Positions 1 through 8,352 of a stretch of 64,000 nt of DNA are shown here, one piece after another (positions within the stretch are counted from its first letter, which is position 1; every line of letters begins with the position of its first letter). Origin of the DNA: Arcobacter nitrofigilis DSM 7299. Its GTDB lineage: Bacteria > Campylobacterota > Campylobacteria > Campylobacterales > Arcobacteraceae. A program made the position numbers and the translations under genes. The notes under the pieces are model-generated. The model had not been told where the DNA came from. It ran no database searches and worked only from the letters and a program-made list of their open reading frames with translations. The stretch spans positions 1,116,001 through 1,180,000 of the forward strand of contig NC_014166.1 in NCBI RefSeq assembly GCF_000092245.1, written 5' to 3'.

Positions 1-54
1 GATATTCAAGAAGAAGCGAAAGAGGGGACAAATAAGATTGGATTTGTTAGATAG
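1..54 (+). CDS. C-terminal end of an unidentified gene (partial)
   Basis: Frame 1 is open from the first base and stops at TAG 52-54, giving the C-terminal tail DIQEEAKEGTNKIGFVR. The gene begins outside the window and 17 residues are too few to name a family. The stop lies 11 bp before the structured repeat that starts near 66, so the repeat sits directly downstream of a coding region, as the two other copies also do. It could be a chance open frame. Confidence 0.35.
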   Translation, partial: DIQEEAKEGTNKIGFVR

Positions 55-65
55 GTTTTATTTTA

Positions 66-594
66 ATATTCTCTCTTGAAGAGGTAAACCTCTTCGCTTT
101 TCTTACTTTTTGATCTCGAAAAAGTAAGCAAAAAAAGACTGCCGAATTGATGAAGGCAAGCTCCCTTTCAGTTATATGTTTATTTTCTGCCCTGCAAAAC
201 TCACTAAAATGACCGTTTAGGTCATTTCTTAACGCTCAAACAGTTTCGGGCTTTACCGAAAATAAACATCTAACTTCCAGCTTCATCAAAGGCAGAAAGA
301 AATACCTATAGTTCAAATTCTTATTTATAAAGTAATATATAAACACCAAATAATATTGCTACATCTACAGGAGCCGAGCGTTTATTTTTCTCTTTTTGAA
401 ATAAGATTGGTAACTGTCTGAGTGTTTAAAAGTTGCTAAACGCAAGTTTTAATAAACGAGTTTTACCAATCAGAAAAGATAAAAATAAAAAGTGAGGGAA
501 CCTTTGGCTTCGCAGCCGTAGTTGTTTTTGCTTACTTTTCGTCAATACAAAAGTAAGAAAGCGGAGAGGTTTACCTCTTCAAGAGAATAAATAT
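66..594. repeat. Structured interspersed repeat, copy 1 (inverted-repeat ends, no ORF)
   Basis: About 529 bp, visibly richer in G+C than its surroundings, without a convincing ORF. The ends are inverted repeats: the run at 71-110 is matched in reverse complement at 549-588. Each end also carries two local hairpins: gaagagg-TAAA-cctcttc (78-95) and a cttacttttt/aaaaagtaag hairpin (102-128) on the left, with equivalents at 565-578 and 530-559 on the right. Inside are a long helix 170-187/258-275 (one mismatch) enclosed by 139-155/281-295, hairpin aaatgacc-GTTTA-ggtcattt (207-227), helix 381-397/473-489, helix attggtaa/ttaccaat (406-413/463-470) and hairpin 428-450 with loop TAAAC. Related copies lie at 56829 and 59282. 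It may be a non-autonomous mobile repeat or a structured RNA; the sequence does not decide. Confidence 0.85.
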
Positions 595-837
595 AAGAAA
601 ATGTAGTTTCATCACAATTTTTGACAAATAGATATACATTATGTTGTTTTATTGGGTAAATATAAGAGTAAATGATACATAAAATTTTAAGAGAACTCTG
701 AGTATAGAATTTATTAATCACAATAAAGTAATATTTATTATATTATAAATACTACTAATTTAAGGCTATTTTATATAAAATATATGTTCAATTTAAATTT
801 AATATTAGTACTTAAACAATTAAAATAAGGATTGGAA
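595..837. other. Non-coding stretch between repeat copy 1 and the first complete gene
   Basis: A very A+T-rich spacer with no supported ORF on either strand. A TTGACA hexamer at 621-626 could be a -35 element, but no good -10 hexamer lies 16-18 bp downstream. The last part (821-830) holds the AAGG ribosome site of the next gene. Nothing else is evident. Confidence 0.4.
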
Positions 838-1278
838 ATGGAATATGAAACGCCCAGTAAGGCATGGATTATATTGGTTATGATAGCTTTAGTAAATATT
901 TTTTTTATATTATCACAAGTAAAACTTGTTAATACTTTGAAAGTAAGTAACCACACAAAAAAAATAAGTAAAGGATGGCTATGGTCACAACTTATTCCTT
1001 TATGGAGTTATTTGGCATTTATGGTAGTTCTTTTTAAAATTGAAAGTCAATTTCAAACATATCTTAAAGAAACTTCCAATGAGCAAAATGATAATATAAA
1101 ACATTATTCTACAACATGGGGTTTAGTATATATTGCAGGAGTAGGTATTTCAAATTATTTTCCATTATTTTATATAATGATACCTATAGGGTTTATAGGA
1201 TTTTGGATACATATTTACAAAGTAAAAAAATCTTTAATTTTAGCTCAATATTCACAAAATTTGAAAAGAAATAGCTGA
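838..1278 (+). CDS. Integral membrane protein of unknown function
   Basis: 146 residues. ATG at 838 is preferred to an in-frame TTG at 832 because AAGG at 827-830 is spaced 7 bases from the ATG. Hydrophobic segments at about residues 9-28, 44-63, 94-110 and 112-128 predict four membrane spans, with a charged, Lys/Asn-rich loop between spans 2 and 3. I do not recognise the family. It is monocistronic, lying between repeat copy 1 and the convergent exonuclease III gene. No regulatory site stands out. Confidence 0.7.
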   Translation: MEYETPSKAWIILVMIALVNIFFILSQVKLVNTLKVSNHTKKISKGWLWSQLIPLWSYLAFMVVLFKIESQFQTYLKETSNEQNDNIKHYSTTWGLVYIAGVGISNYFPLFYIMIPIGFIGFWIHIYKVKKSLILAQYSQNLKRNS

Positions 1279-1330
1279 CTTTGTGGGTCTATTTGTAAAG
1301 TTATTTTCTTCTAGGGGGAGAAAAAGATTT

Positions 1331-2116
1331 CTATATCTCCATCTCCAAAGCAATAGGACAATGGTCACTTCCCATAATATCACTCATAATATAAGCATTT
1401 GAAATATGCTCTTTTAAGTCTTCACTTACATAGAAGTAATCAATCCTCCAGCCAACGTTATTGGCTCTTGCATTTGCTCTGTAAGACCACCAGCTGTAAT
1501 TATCTGGCTCATCACCAATAACATGTCTTAGAGTATCTATATATCCATGAGATAAGAACTTGTCTATCCATTCTCTCTCCATAGGTAAGAAACCTGATGT
1601 CCCTTCATTTGCTTTTGGTCTTGCCAAGTCTATCTCTTTGTGAGCAGTGTTTACATCTCCACATACTATTATTGATTTACCTTGTTTTTTTAAAGACTCA
1701 CAATGATCTAAAAATCTATCATAAAACTCCATTTTATATACTAGTCTCTCTTCTTTACTTTGACCATTTGGAAAATATACATTAAAAAATGCAATATCTT
1801 TATCTCCTAAAGTAAAGTGAACCTCGTTGATTCTTCCTTCATCTAATACATCAACAGTAGGGCAAGTACATTCAAAAGTTATATCTATATCTGTAAATAG
1901 GGCTGTTCCTGAACGCCCTTTTATCGCTGATTCACTAGCTGTTATATTTTTGAAGTTTTTTTCAAAAATAGTTTCTGGGATTTGTGTTTTCATTGATTTT
2001 GTTTCTTGAACTCCAAGAAGATGAATGTCATGTTCATCTACCCATTTAAGTGCTTCTTTTTTATCAACTGCTCTGATACCATTTACATTCCATGATACAA
2101 ATTTATATTTATTCAT
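1331..2116 (-). CDS. xthA: Exodeoxyribonuclease III
   Basis: 261 residues, close to the usual 260-270 for the ExoIII/ExoA branch of the EEP nucleases. Visible family motifs in order: SWNVNGIRA near the N-terminus, QETK (metal-binding Glu) near residue 39, GDVNTAH near 150, GWRIDYFYVS near 220 and the C-terminal SDHCPIALE with the D251-H252 catalytic pair. The family cleaves 5' of abasic sites in base-excision repair and degrades one strand of duplex DNA 3' to 5', using Mg2+, in the cytoplasm. The gene stands alone, convergent with the membrane protein before it and about 90 bp downstream of the peroxiredoxin-like gene. All active-site motifs seem intact. Confidence 0.95.
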   Translation of the reverse strand: MNKYKFVSWNVNGIRAVDKKEALKWVDEHDIHLLGVQETKSMKTQIPETIFEKNFKNITASESAIKGRSGTALFTDIDITFECTCPTVDVLDEGRINEVHFTLGDKDIAFFNVYFPNGQSKEERLVYKMEFYDRFLDHCESLKKQGKSIIVCGDVNTAHKEIDLARPKANEGTSGFLPMEREWIDKFLSHGYIDTLRHVIGDEPDNYSWWSYRANARANNVGWRIDYFYVSEDLKEHISNAYIMSDIMGSDHCPIALEMEI

Positions 2117-2204
2117 TTAAAACCTTAATTTATTTATGATAGTAGTAATTTAATTTTTTAAACATTAACAAAAGCATTTGCTTTTGTCAAGTTCATAAAA
2201 TCAT

Positions 2205-2870
2205 TTATCGTTTGTTTATAATATCTTTTTTGATTGTGTCAGTTATAGTTTTAGGTTCACATCTTTTTCTATGGTTAGCATCAACAAAAGCATATATTAT
2301 TTCGTAGTTTTTATTTACAATGTAAGTTCCAGGAAGAGGTAAATCGTAAGTACCATTTCTGTTTGCTTCTAATATATCTATTTTTTGTTTCTCATATACA
2401 GCAATTACTTCATCACTCAAAGTATAATTTATACCAAACTCTTTTGAAATAGTATTATTTTTATCATAAAGAATATCAAATGTAAAAGAGTGTTTTTCTT
2501 TTAAGTATGAAGATTTATCTTGTGTTTGAGGACAAAGCGTGATTAAGGACGCATTAAAGATTTTTAATTGCGAAACAATTTTTTGCAAGGCAAGTAATTC
2601 TAAAATAGCATATGGAGACCATGAGCCTTCAAAAAAACACAATACAGTGTATTTATTTTTCTCAACAATATCTTTTATGTTGATAACTTTTCTATCTTGG
2701 TTAGAAAGAGAAAATTCTGGAATTTTATTTCCTACTTTTAAAGCTTTGTTAAAACAGTCTGATTCTTCTAATTTTTTAATAGCATTACATAGAGTATCTT
2801 GAGTCTCTTTTGGGACTTTTTCTTGAAATTCTACTAAATAATCTTCTATATCTTTTTCTAGCGTAGGCAT
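2205..2870 (-). CDS. Peroxiredoxin-like (AhpC/TSA fold) protein lacking the catalytic cysteines
   Basis: 221 residues: a helical N-terminal extension (1-45), then a thioredoxin-fold AhpC/TSA domain (about 47-200) with GNKIPEFSLSNQ and a VLCFF strand. In this subfamily the active site normally reads G-x-W-C-P-Y-C; here it is GSWSPYA, with Ser at position 85 and Ala at 88, so both the peroxidatic and the nearby second Cys are missing. Cysteines at about 28, 39, 78 and 114 are elsewhere in the fold. Classical peroxidase activity is therefore unlikely; a binding or structural role, or chemistry at another Cys, is possible. AAGGAG lies just before the ATG. The gene is monocistronic and divergent from the TauE/SafE permease gene. 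Confidence 0.8.
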   Translation of the reverse strand: MPTLEKDIEDYLVEFQEKVPKETQDTLCNAIKKLEESDCFNKALKVGNKIPEFSLSNQDRKVINIKDIVEKNKYTVLCFFEGSWSPYAILELLALQKIVSQLKIFNASLITLCPQTQDKSSYLKEKHSFTFDILYDKNNTISKEFGINYTLSDEVIAVYEKQKIDILEANRNGTYDLPLPGTYIVNKNYEIIYAFVDANHRKRCEPKTITDTIKKDIINKR

Positions 2871-3004
2871 ATAAGCTCCTTATGTGAAAAGAATATCTCT
2901 TTTTTTCACAACAAATTATAAAATATTTTGTCAGCATTATAAAGAAAGGAAACTTTAACTTTATTTTATTATAGTACAAATTTACAACATTTTAAGGAAT
3001 TCTT

Positions 3005-3721
3005 TTGAGTCAAGAAATAATTTTAGGGTTAATTACCTTTTTTACATCAACAATTGCAGGAGTTGTTGGAATTGGTGGAGGTATGATTTTAATAGCTGTT
3101 TTGCCTTCATTCCTACCTTTAAACGCTTTAATTCCCGTACATGGGATAAGTCAAATGACAAGTAATCTAAGTAGAGCAGCATTTGGATACAAAGATGTAA
3201 AATTTGAAGTGATACCAAAGTTTTTAATTGGTTCAATTGTTGGAATAAGCTTTTTCGCCTCAATTTTATATATTATTTCTTTGGAATATGTGCCTTTATT
3301 TATAGGAACTTATATTTTACTCTCTCTTTGGAGTAAAAAATTCAATGATAAGTTAAGAAAATATGAGAATTATTACTTGCTTGGTTTTTTTCAAACAGGA
3401 CTTTCAATAGTTGTGGGAGCAACTGGACCACTTACTATGACTCTTTTGTTAAAAGACTACGAAGATAAAGATATTGTAGTAGCAACGGCTGCTGCTTTGA
3501 TGAGTATTACTCATATTTTAAAAGTATTTGCTTTTATGATTTTTGGATTTGTATTTTTTGATTATATTGGAATCTTGCTTGCAATGATTATAGGTGCTAT
3601 TATTGGAAGTTGGACGGGAACAAAACTTAGAAATGTAATTAATGGTAAAAAATTTATTATGATAATAAAAGTTTTATTATCTCTTTTAGCTATAAAAGTA
3701 ATGATAAGTGCATTTATTTAA
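3005..3721 (+). CDS. Sulfite exporter TauE/SafE family permease
   Basis: 238 residues and very hydrophobic, with about seven to eight spans. The N-terminal repeat carries GVVGIGGGMILIAVLPSFL, the glycine-rich TauE/SafE signature, followed by the HGISQMTSNLSRA segment; the second half has GATGPLTMTLLL, the matching pseudo-repeat. The family exports sulfite, sulfoacetate or related organosulfur anions; the substrate here is unknown. The start is TTG at 3005 with AAGGAA at 2994-2999. The stop codon lies between the arms of an inverted repeat shared with the next, convergent gene. Confidence 0.88.
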   Translation: MSQEIILGLITFFTSTIAGVVGIGGGMILIAVLPSFLPLNALIPVHGISQMTSNLSRAAFGYKDVKFEVIPKFLIGSIVGISFFASILYIISLEYVPLFIGTYILLSLWSKKFNDKLRKYENYYLLGFFQTGLSIVVGATGPLTMTLLLKDYEDKDIVVATAAALMSITHILKVFAFMIFGFVFFDYIGILLAMIIGAIIGSWTGTKLRNVINGKKFIMIIKVLLSLLAIKVMISAFI

Positions 3722-3735
3722 ATTAATGCACTTAT
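3704..3735. terminator. Inverted repeat at a convergent gene junction
   Basis: Perfect 10-bp arms ataagtgcat (3704-3713) and atgcacttat (3726-3735) separated by 12 bp cover the stop codons of the TauE/SafE gene and of the small exported protein. The position suits a bidirectional terminator, but neither side has a clear T tract, so the call is tentative. Confidence 0.4.
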
Positions 3736-4004
3736 AAACCTAAATCTTCTAAATCTTTTAAGTTTTTCTCTTCATCTTTTTCTGTAGGTGTTTCTTTACT
3801 TACTTTGAATTTCTTTTTTTCTTTTTCTATTCCTATATTATTTAGATTTTTTGAATTCATATTTGAAAGAGAGTTTTTATTACCTATTAATGAATCACTA
3901 TTTCCACCATGCATGTCGATTTTTTGTGAGTTTGAGGCAGAGTTGGCATAATTGGCAAATAAGCTACTTAATAAAAGTGTTGCAAGTATTAAAATGATTT
4001 TCAT
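3732..4004 (-). CDS. Small exported protein of unknown function
   Basis: 90 residues from ATG at 4004, preferred to an upstream in-frame start at 4037 because AAAGGA sits right before it and the protein then opens with a clean signal peptide: MKII, hydrophobic LILATLLLSSLFA, likely cleaved around NYANSA. The mature part is short, polar and low in complexity, with an Asn/Ser-rich middle and a Lys/Glu-rich C-terminal third ending LKDLEDLGL. Probably periplasmic. It starts 10 bp after the AEC carrier gene stops and is likely co-transcribed with it. I do not recognise a family. Confidence 0.72.
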   Translation of the reverse strand: MKIILILATLLLSSLFANYANSASNSQKIDMHGGNSDSLIGNKNSLSNMNSKNLNNIGIEKEKKKFKVSKETPTEKDEEKNLKDLEDLGL

Positions 4005-4014
4005 AAGTTTTCCT

Positions 4015-4929
4015 TTAAACAAAATAATGTAAAACAAAAAGTATACATAGCATTGAAATAAGTGTTTGAACTGTAATGATTGACGACATTAAGCCCACAT
4101 CACCACCTAGTTGTCTAGCTAAAATAAAAGATGAAGGTGCAGTTGGTAAAACACCAAATAAAACCAAAATGGAAAGCATCATTCCATCTATTCCAAATAT
4201 TTTACCAAAAATAAATATTAATACAGGAAAGATTATATGTTTCCCTATAATTGCAATAATTACTTCACTTTTTGAAGATTTAATCTCTCTTATTACAAGT
4301 CCAAATCCAACAGATAAAAGTCCCATAGGAAGTGCTGCATGGCTTAGTATTTCTAAAGTGTTATTTAAAACAAGAGGTAGATGAATCCCTAGAAAATTTA
4401 TACCTCCACCAATAATACAAGCTACAATAAGTGGATTTTTGAAAATAGATTTTAACAAATAAATAAAATCCAATTTATCATTTGAAACATAAAGTGCAAA
4501 TATTGTTATACATAAAATATTTATAAATGGTATTGCAAATGTAAGTATGATTGCAGATAGTATTAATCCTTCATTTCCAAAAATTGAGCCAGCTAAAGCT
4601 AAAAAAACATAGGTATTAAATCTAATTGAGCCTTGAACAATAGAAGTAAAAGCACTAGGAGATGTTGGTTTAATTTTATTTATAACAATAAGTATAATCA
4701 TAGTCAAAAATATTGTTAAAAGAGCAGAACCTACAAATTCTAAACTATTATCTGAGTCTAAAGAAGCACTTGAAAGTTTATAAATCAAAAGTGAAGGCAT
4801 CAATACATAATATGTTAGCTTATCAGCTTGTGGCCAAAACTCATGAGAAGGAAATTTTATTCTTTTAAAAAAATATCCTATTAAAATAAGACTAAATACT
4901 GGAATTAAGGCTGAAAATATATGTATCAT
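4015..4929 (-). CDS. AEC (auxin efflux carrier) family transporter
   Basis: 304 residues with about ten hydrophobic spans split by a polar central loop, the usual AEC architecture of two inverted five-helix halves. The opening IFSALIPVFSLILIGYFFKR with KLTYYVLMPSLLIYKL, and the C-terminal PTAPSSFILARQLGGD, are typical of the bacterial YwkB/MdcF-like group. Bacterial members move organic acids such as malate or malonate; the substrate is not predictable here. It lies upstream of, and probably with, the small exported protein gene. Confidence 0.88.
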   Translation of the reverse strand: MIHIFSALIPVFSLILIGYFFKRIKFPSHEFWPQADKLTYYVLMPSLLIYKLSSASLDSDNSLEFVGSALLTIFLTMIILIVINKIKPTSPSAFTSIVQGSIRFNTYVFLALAGSIFGNEGLILSAIILTFAIPFINILCITIFALYVSNDKLDFIYLLKSIFKNPLIVACIIGGGINFLGIHLPLVLNNTLEILSHAALPMGLLSVGFGLVIREIKSSKSEVIIAIIGKHIIFPVLIFIFGKIFGIDGMMLSILVLFGVLPTAPSSFILARQLGGDVGLMSSIITVQTLISMLCILFVLHYFV

Positions 4930-5048
4930 AAAAATTCTTTCTGTTTAATATCGCATAGAATATTATCATATTAACCATAAATTATAAAGAAACCCACTTT
5001 AAAGCCTCCCAGAGATGATAGAATTTTTTTTTGCAAAAGGAGAACATA

Positions 5049-6485
5049 ATGTTAGCAGAAATAAATACATTCCTAAATGACCTTATTTGGGGATCGATTT
5101 TAATTTACGTACTACCTATTCTTGGTATCTTTTTCACAGTAAGTTCTAGATTCGTACAATTTAGATACTTCTTTAAGATGTTTCACATTTTAAGAGAAAC
5201 AGCTCATGATAAAGATGGACATATTAGTTCATTTCAAGCCTTAATGCTAAGTGTTGCTGGTCGTGTTGGTGGTGGAAACATCGCTGGAGTTGCAGTTGCA
5301 ATTACACTTGGTGGAGCTGGTTCTGTATTTTGGATGTGGGTTATTGGACTTGTAGGAATGGCAACAAGTTTTTTTGAGTGTTCATTAGCACAACTTTACA
5401 AAGAAAAAGATGGCTTAGATTCTGGAGTATATAGAGGTGGACCTGCTTATTATGCTACAAAAGCTTTAGGCCAAAGATGGTTAGGTGTTATCATTTCTGT
5501 TTTATTAATGATTACATTTGGTTTTGCATTTAATGCAACTCAATCATTTATTATCTCAACTTCTTTTGAAGCAACATTTGATATTCCTACTTGGATTTCA
5601 GGAATTGTTTTAACAATTGTTTTTGGACTTACAATTTTTGGTGGAGTAAAAAGAATTGCTAGAATGTCAGAAGTAATTGTTCCTGTTATGGCAGGAAGTT
5701 ATTTACTTATCGCTTTAGTAGTTATTATTTTAAATATAGGTGAAATACCAGGTTTAATCAATATGATTGTAACAGAAGCATTTAATCCAAGCTCTGCAAT
5801 TGGTGGTGGTATTGGTGCTGTTATTTTACAAGGTGCAAAAAGAGGAATGTTTTCAAATGAAGCTGGTCTAGGTTCAGCTCCAAATGTTGCTGCAGTTGCT
5901 TATGTGGGACATCCAGTTCAACAAGGTATTGTGCAATCATTTTCTGTATTTATTGATACAATTATTTTATGTTCTTGTACAGCATTTATTATTCTTTTAT
6001 CAGGTGTATATACTCCAGGTGCACAAGGTGTTCAAGGTGTATTATTAACTCAAAATGCATTAATCGAACAAGTAGGACCATTAGGTGGTTACTTTGTTAC
6101 AATTGCTTTATTCTTATTTGGATTTTCTTCAATGATTTATAACTATTATTTAGCTGAAAATAGTTTAAACTTCTTTAGCAAAGGAAATAAAACTGCTTTT
6201 AATATCTTTAAAGTTATTTGTATAGCTTTAATTATTTGGGGATCATTTCAAGATTTAGGTTCAATTTTCTCATTTGCTGATTTATCAATGGGATTATTAG
6301 CAGTTATCAATATGACTGTAATTGCATTATTATATAAACCTGTTTTACAATTAATCAAAGGTTATGAAAGACAAGTAAAAGAAGGAAAAGTTCCTGTTCT
6401 TAGATATAATGATTACAATGAATTTAAAATCGATAAAGCTATTTGGAAAGAGATTGTTGATAATATTAACGATAAAAAATCATAA
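5049..6485 (+). CDS. Alanine/glycine:cation symporter (AGCS) family protein
   Basis: 478 residues from ATG 5049, which has AAGGAG at 5037-5042; a TTG at 5031 is in frame but overlaps that ribosome site. The AGCS family signature is clear: SRFVQFRYF near the start, SVAGRVGGGNIAGVA, GGAGSVFWMWVIGLVGMATSFFE given here in part, and RGMFSNEAGLGSAPN in the second half. About ten to eleven spans in the inner membrane. The family imports alanine or glycine with Na+ (or H+). It stands alone between a divergent carrier gene and a strong terminator. I looked for a glycine riboswitch in the leader and saw none. Confidence 0.93.
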   Translation: MLAEINTFLNDLIWGSILIYVLPILGIFFTVSSRFVQFRYFFKMFHILRETAHDKDGHISSFQALMLSVAGRVGGGNIAGVAVAITLGGAGSVFWMWVIGLVGMATSFFECSLAQLYKEKDGLDSGVYRGGPAYYATKALGQRWLGVIISVLLMITFGFAFNATQSFIISTSFEATFDIPTWISGIVLTIVFGLTIFGGVKRIARMSEVIVPVMAGSYLLIALVVIILNIGEIPGLINMIVTEAFNPSSAIGGGIGAVILQGAKRGMFSNEAGLGSAPNVAAVAYVGHPVQQGIVQSFSVFIDTIILCSCTAFIILLSGVYTPGAQGVQGVLLTQNALIEQVGPLGGYFVTIALFLFGFSSMIYNYYLAENSLNFFSKGNKTAFNIFKVICIALIIWGSFQDLGSIFSFADLSMGLLAVINMTVIALLYKPVLQLIKGYERQVKEGKVPVLRYNDYNEFKIDKAIWKEIVDNINDKKS

Positions 6486-6487
6486 AT

Positions 6488-6516
6488 AAAAAGTGTGAGT
6501 TAATTCTCACACTTTT
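6488..6516 (+). terminator. Rho-independent terminator after the AGCS symporter gene
   Basis: The arms aaaagtgtgag and ctcacactttt (6489-6499 and 6506-6516) are perfect 11-bp complements around a 6-base loop, followed by ctttt. The stem begins three bases after the stop codon. Confidence 0.82.
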
Positions 6517-6533
6517 CTTTTCAAGGAAGTTAA

Positions 6534-7658
6534 GTGTTTAATAAAGATGGAATTCCATTTTTTATAATAATGATACCTTTTTTATGTATCATTTTTTGCG
6601 CATTTTTTATTAGTTCATACTATATGAAAGTCTCAGAACAAAACTTTCAAGACGATGTAAAAATTCTAATTCAAACATACCCAAAAAAATATTTCGATGC
6701 CAAAATAATACAAGAAGTTATAAAAGACAAAAGATTAGTTTACGAAAAGAATAAGTCAGATTTTTTATATTTTATAAATGTTGTGACTTTATGTGTTTTG
6801 TTTTTTATGGCTTTATTTACTTTTCTTATGACTTCTATTGTAAAAGATATTGTAAATAAATACATGAGCAAAGTTGAAAATGAACAAAATAAGTTAAAAA
6901 ATTTAAATGAAACCTTATCATCAAAAGTGGCTTTTGGCATAGAAGAAGGAAAAAGAAAAGATAAAGCAATTTTAGAGCAATCAAAAATGGCAAAAGTTGG
7001 TTCAATGATTTCTATGATAGCTCATCAATGGAGACAACCCTTAAGTGAGTTGTCAGGTGTTTTGATGGAGTTAGAAACTGCAACAAGGTTTAAGAAAGTC
7101 GATGAAAAGCACATATTAACTTCTATAGATAGAAGTAATGAAATGATTGAATTTATGTCAAATACTATAGATGATTTTAGGAATTTTTATAAACCAGATA
7201 AGAAAAAAGAGTATTTTAATATAAGTGATGCCTGTAAAAAAGCTATAAACTTGGTGGATGCAACGCTACATAATTTATCAATAGATTTAATATTTGATAT
7301 AAAAAAAGATAAAAAAATATTTGGTTATCCAACAGAATATTCTCAAGTAATTTTAAATCTAATTAGTAATGCAAAAGACATATTAGTAGAAAAACAAATA
7401 AAAAACCCAAAAATATATATTACAATTACCTCAAGAGGTATGCAAAGTATAGTAATAATAAAAGATAATGCAGGCGGAATTGATGAAGAAAATCTTGATT
7501 TGATTTTTGACCCTTATTATAGTACTAAAGACTCTTCTAAAGGAACAGGACTTGGTTTATATATTTCAAAGTTGATTATTGAAAAAAATATGGGTGGTGA
7601 ACTTAGTGTTCAAAATGATAATCAAGGGGCTGTTTTTAAAGTAATAGTGTTAGGATAA
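6534..7658 (+). CDS. Membrane sensor histidine kinase
   Basis: 374 residues. Two spans (about 8-30 and 80-103) enclose a short periplasmic stretch of about 50 residues, too small for a known sensory fold. A coiled linker (105-150) leads to the phosphoacceptor segment with H164 in AHQWRQPL. The catalytic domain shows the N-box LNLISNAKDIL, G1-box IKDNAGGID and G2-box GTGLGLYISK. GTG start at 6534 with AAGGAAG just upstream. The next gene, 2 bp away, is its likely response-regulator partner. The signal is unknown. Confidence 0.9.
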   Translation: MFNKDGIPFFIIMIPFLCIIFCAFFISSYYMKVSEQNFQDDVKILIQTYPKKYFDAKIIQEVIKDKRLVYEKNKSDFLYFINVVTLCVLFFMALFTFLMTSIVKDIVNKYMSKVENEQNKLKNLNETLSSKVAFGIEEGKRKDKAILEQSKMAKVGSMISMIAHQWRQPLSELSGVLMELETATRFKKVDEKHILTSIDRSNEMIEFMSNTIDDFRNFYKPDKKKEYFNISDACKKAINLVDATLHNLSIDLIFDIKKDKKIFGYPTEYSQVILNLISNAKDILVEKQIKNPKIYITITSRGMQSIVIIKDNAGGIDEENLDLIFDPYYSTKDSSKGTGLGLYISKLIIEKNMGGELSVQNDNQGAVFKVIVLG

Positions 7659-7660
7659 AT

Positions 7661-8347
7661 ATGGATAATGAATTATTAAAAGAAAAATTAAAAGATATAA
7701 GTATTTTATGTGTTGAAGATGAAGATGGAATTAGAGAGTTTATTGTAAGTACTTTGAAGTATTATTTTAAAGAAGTATATGAAGCTAGTAATGGTTTAGA
7801 AGCATTAGAAATGTATGAAGAGTTCAGACCTAAAATAATTTTAAGTGATATAGAAATGCCAAAAATGAATGGTCTTGAATTTGTAAAAAGAATAAGACAA
7901 AATGACTTATCAACTTCTATTATTATGCTTACTGCTTATTCTAATGAAGAGTATCTTATGAGTTTGATAAACTTAAATATTGATCACTTTATTTTAAAAC
8001 CTTTAAATTCAAAAAAACTAAATGAAGCTTTGAGTAAATATATTGAAAGAAACTTTTCAGAGCAAATATCACTAAGTGAGAATTTAAAACTTGACTTGTC
8101 AAAAAGAGAGTTGATTTTTGAAGATTGTACAATAATTCCTTTACGAAGAAGAGAGAATGATTTTTTAAATCTTTTATATAAAAATAAAAATGCAATAACA
8201 ACATATGAACAAATCGAGATGGAGTTATGGCAAGATAAAATTATGACAAGTCATGCTATAAAGTCTTTTATAAAAGAACTGCGAAATAAAATGCCAATAA
8301 ATATTATCAAAAATGTTTCACAAGCAGGATATATCTTAGAACAATAG
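7661..8347 (+). CDS. OmpR-family response regulator
   Basis: 228 residues. The receiver domain (about 12-125) has the acidic pair in CVEDED, phosphoacceptor D63 in LSDIEMPKMNG, the Thr/Ala switch MLTAYS and the Lys of ILKPLN. The C-terminal winged helix (about 140-228) carries LRRRENDFLNLLYKN and SHAIKSFIKELRNKM, ending in GYILEQ as in Trans_reg_C proteins. It pairs with the kinase 2 bp upstream. A second kinase/regulator pair of the same design is at 52760-56096. Target genes are unknown. Confidence 0.92.
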   Translation: MDNELLKEKLKDISILCVEDEDGIREFIVSTLKYYFKEVYEASNGLEALEMYEEFRPKIILSDIEMPKMNGLEFVKRIRQNDLSTSIIMLTAYSNEEYLMSLINLNIDHFILKPLNSKKLNEALSKYIERNFSEQISLSENLKLDLSKRELIFEDCTIIPLRRRENDFLNLLYKNKNAITTYEQIEMELWQDKIMTSHAIKSFIKELRNKMPINIIKNVSQAGYILEQ

Positions 8348-8352
8348 TTTTA

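Noticed and set aside
66-594. Insertion sequence or REP/RAYT element with an encoded transposase
   Set aside because: No ORF of useful length occurs in any copy and no transposase gene is in the window, so it can only be called a non-autonomous or RNA-like repeat.
4981-5048. Glycine riboswitch before the alanine/glycine symporter gene
   Set aside because: The leader is too short and lacks the conserved G-rich core; only a promoter and ribosome site are visible.
7661-8347. Frameshift or truncation in the response regulator
   Set aside because: Both domains and all receiver residues are complete and the length is normal.
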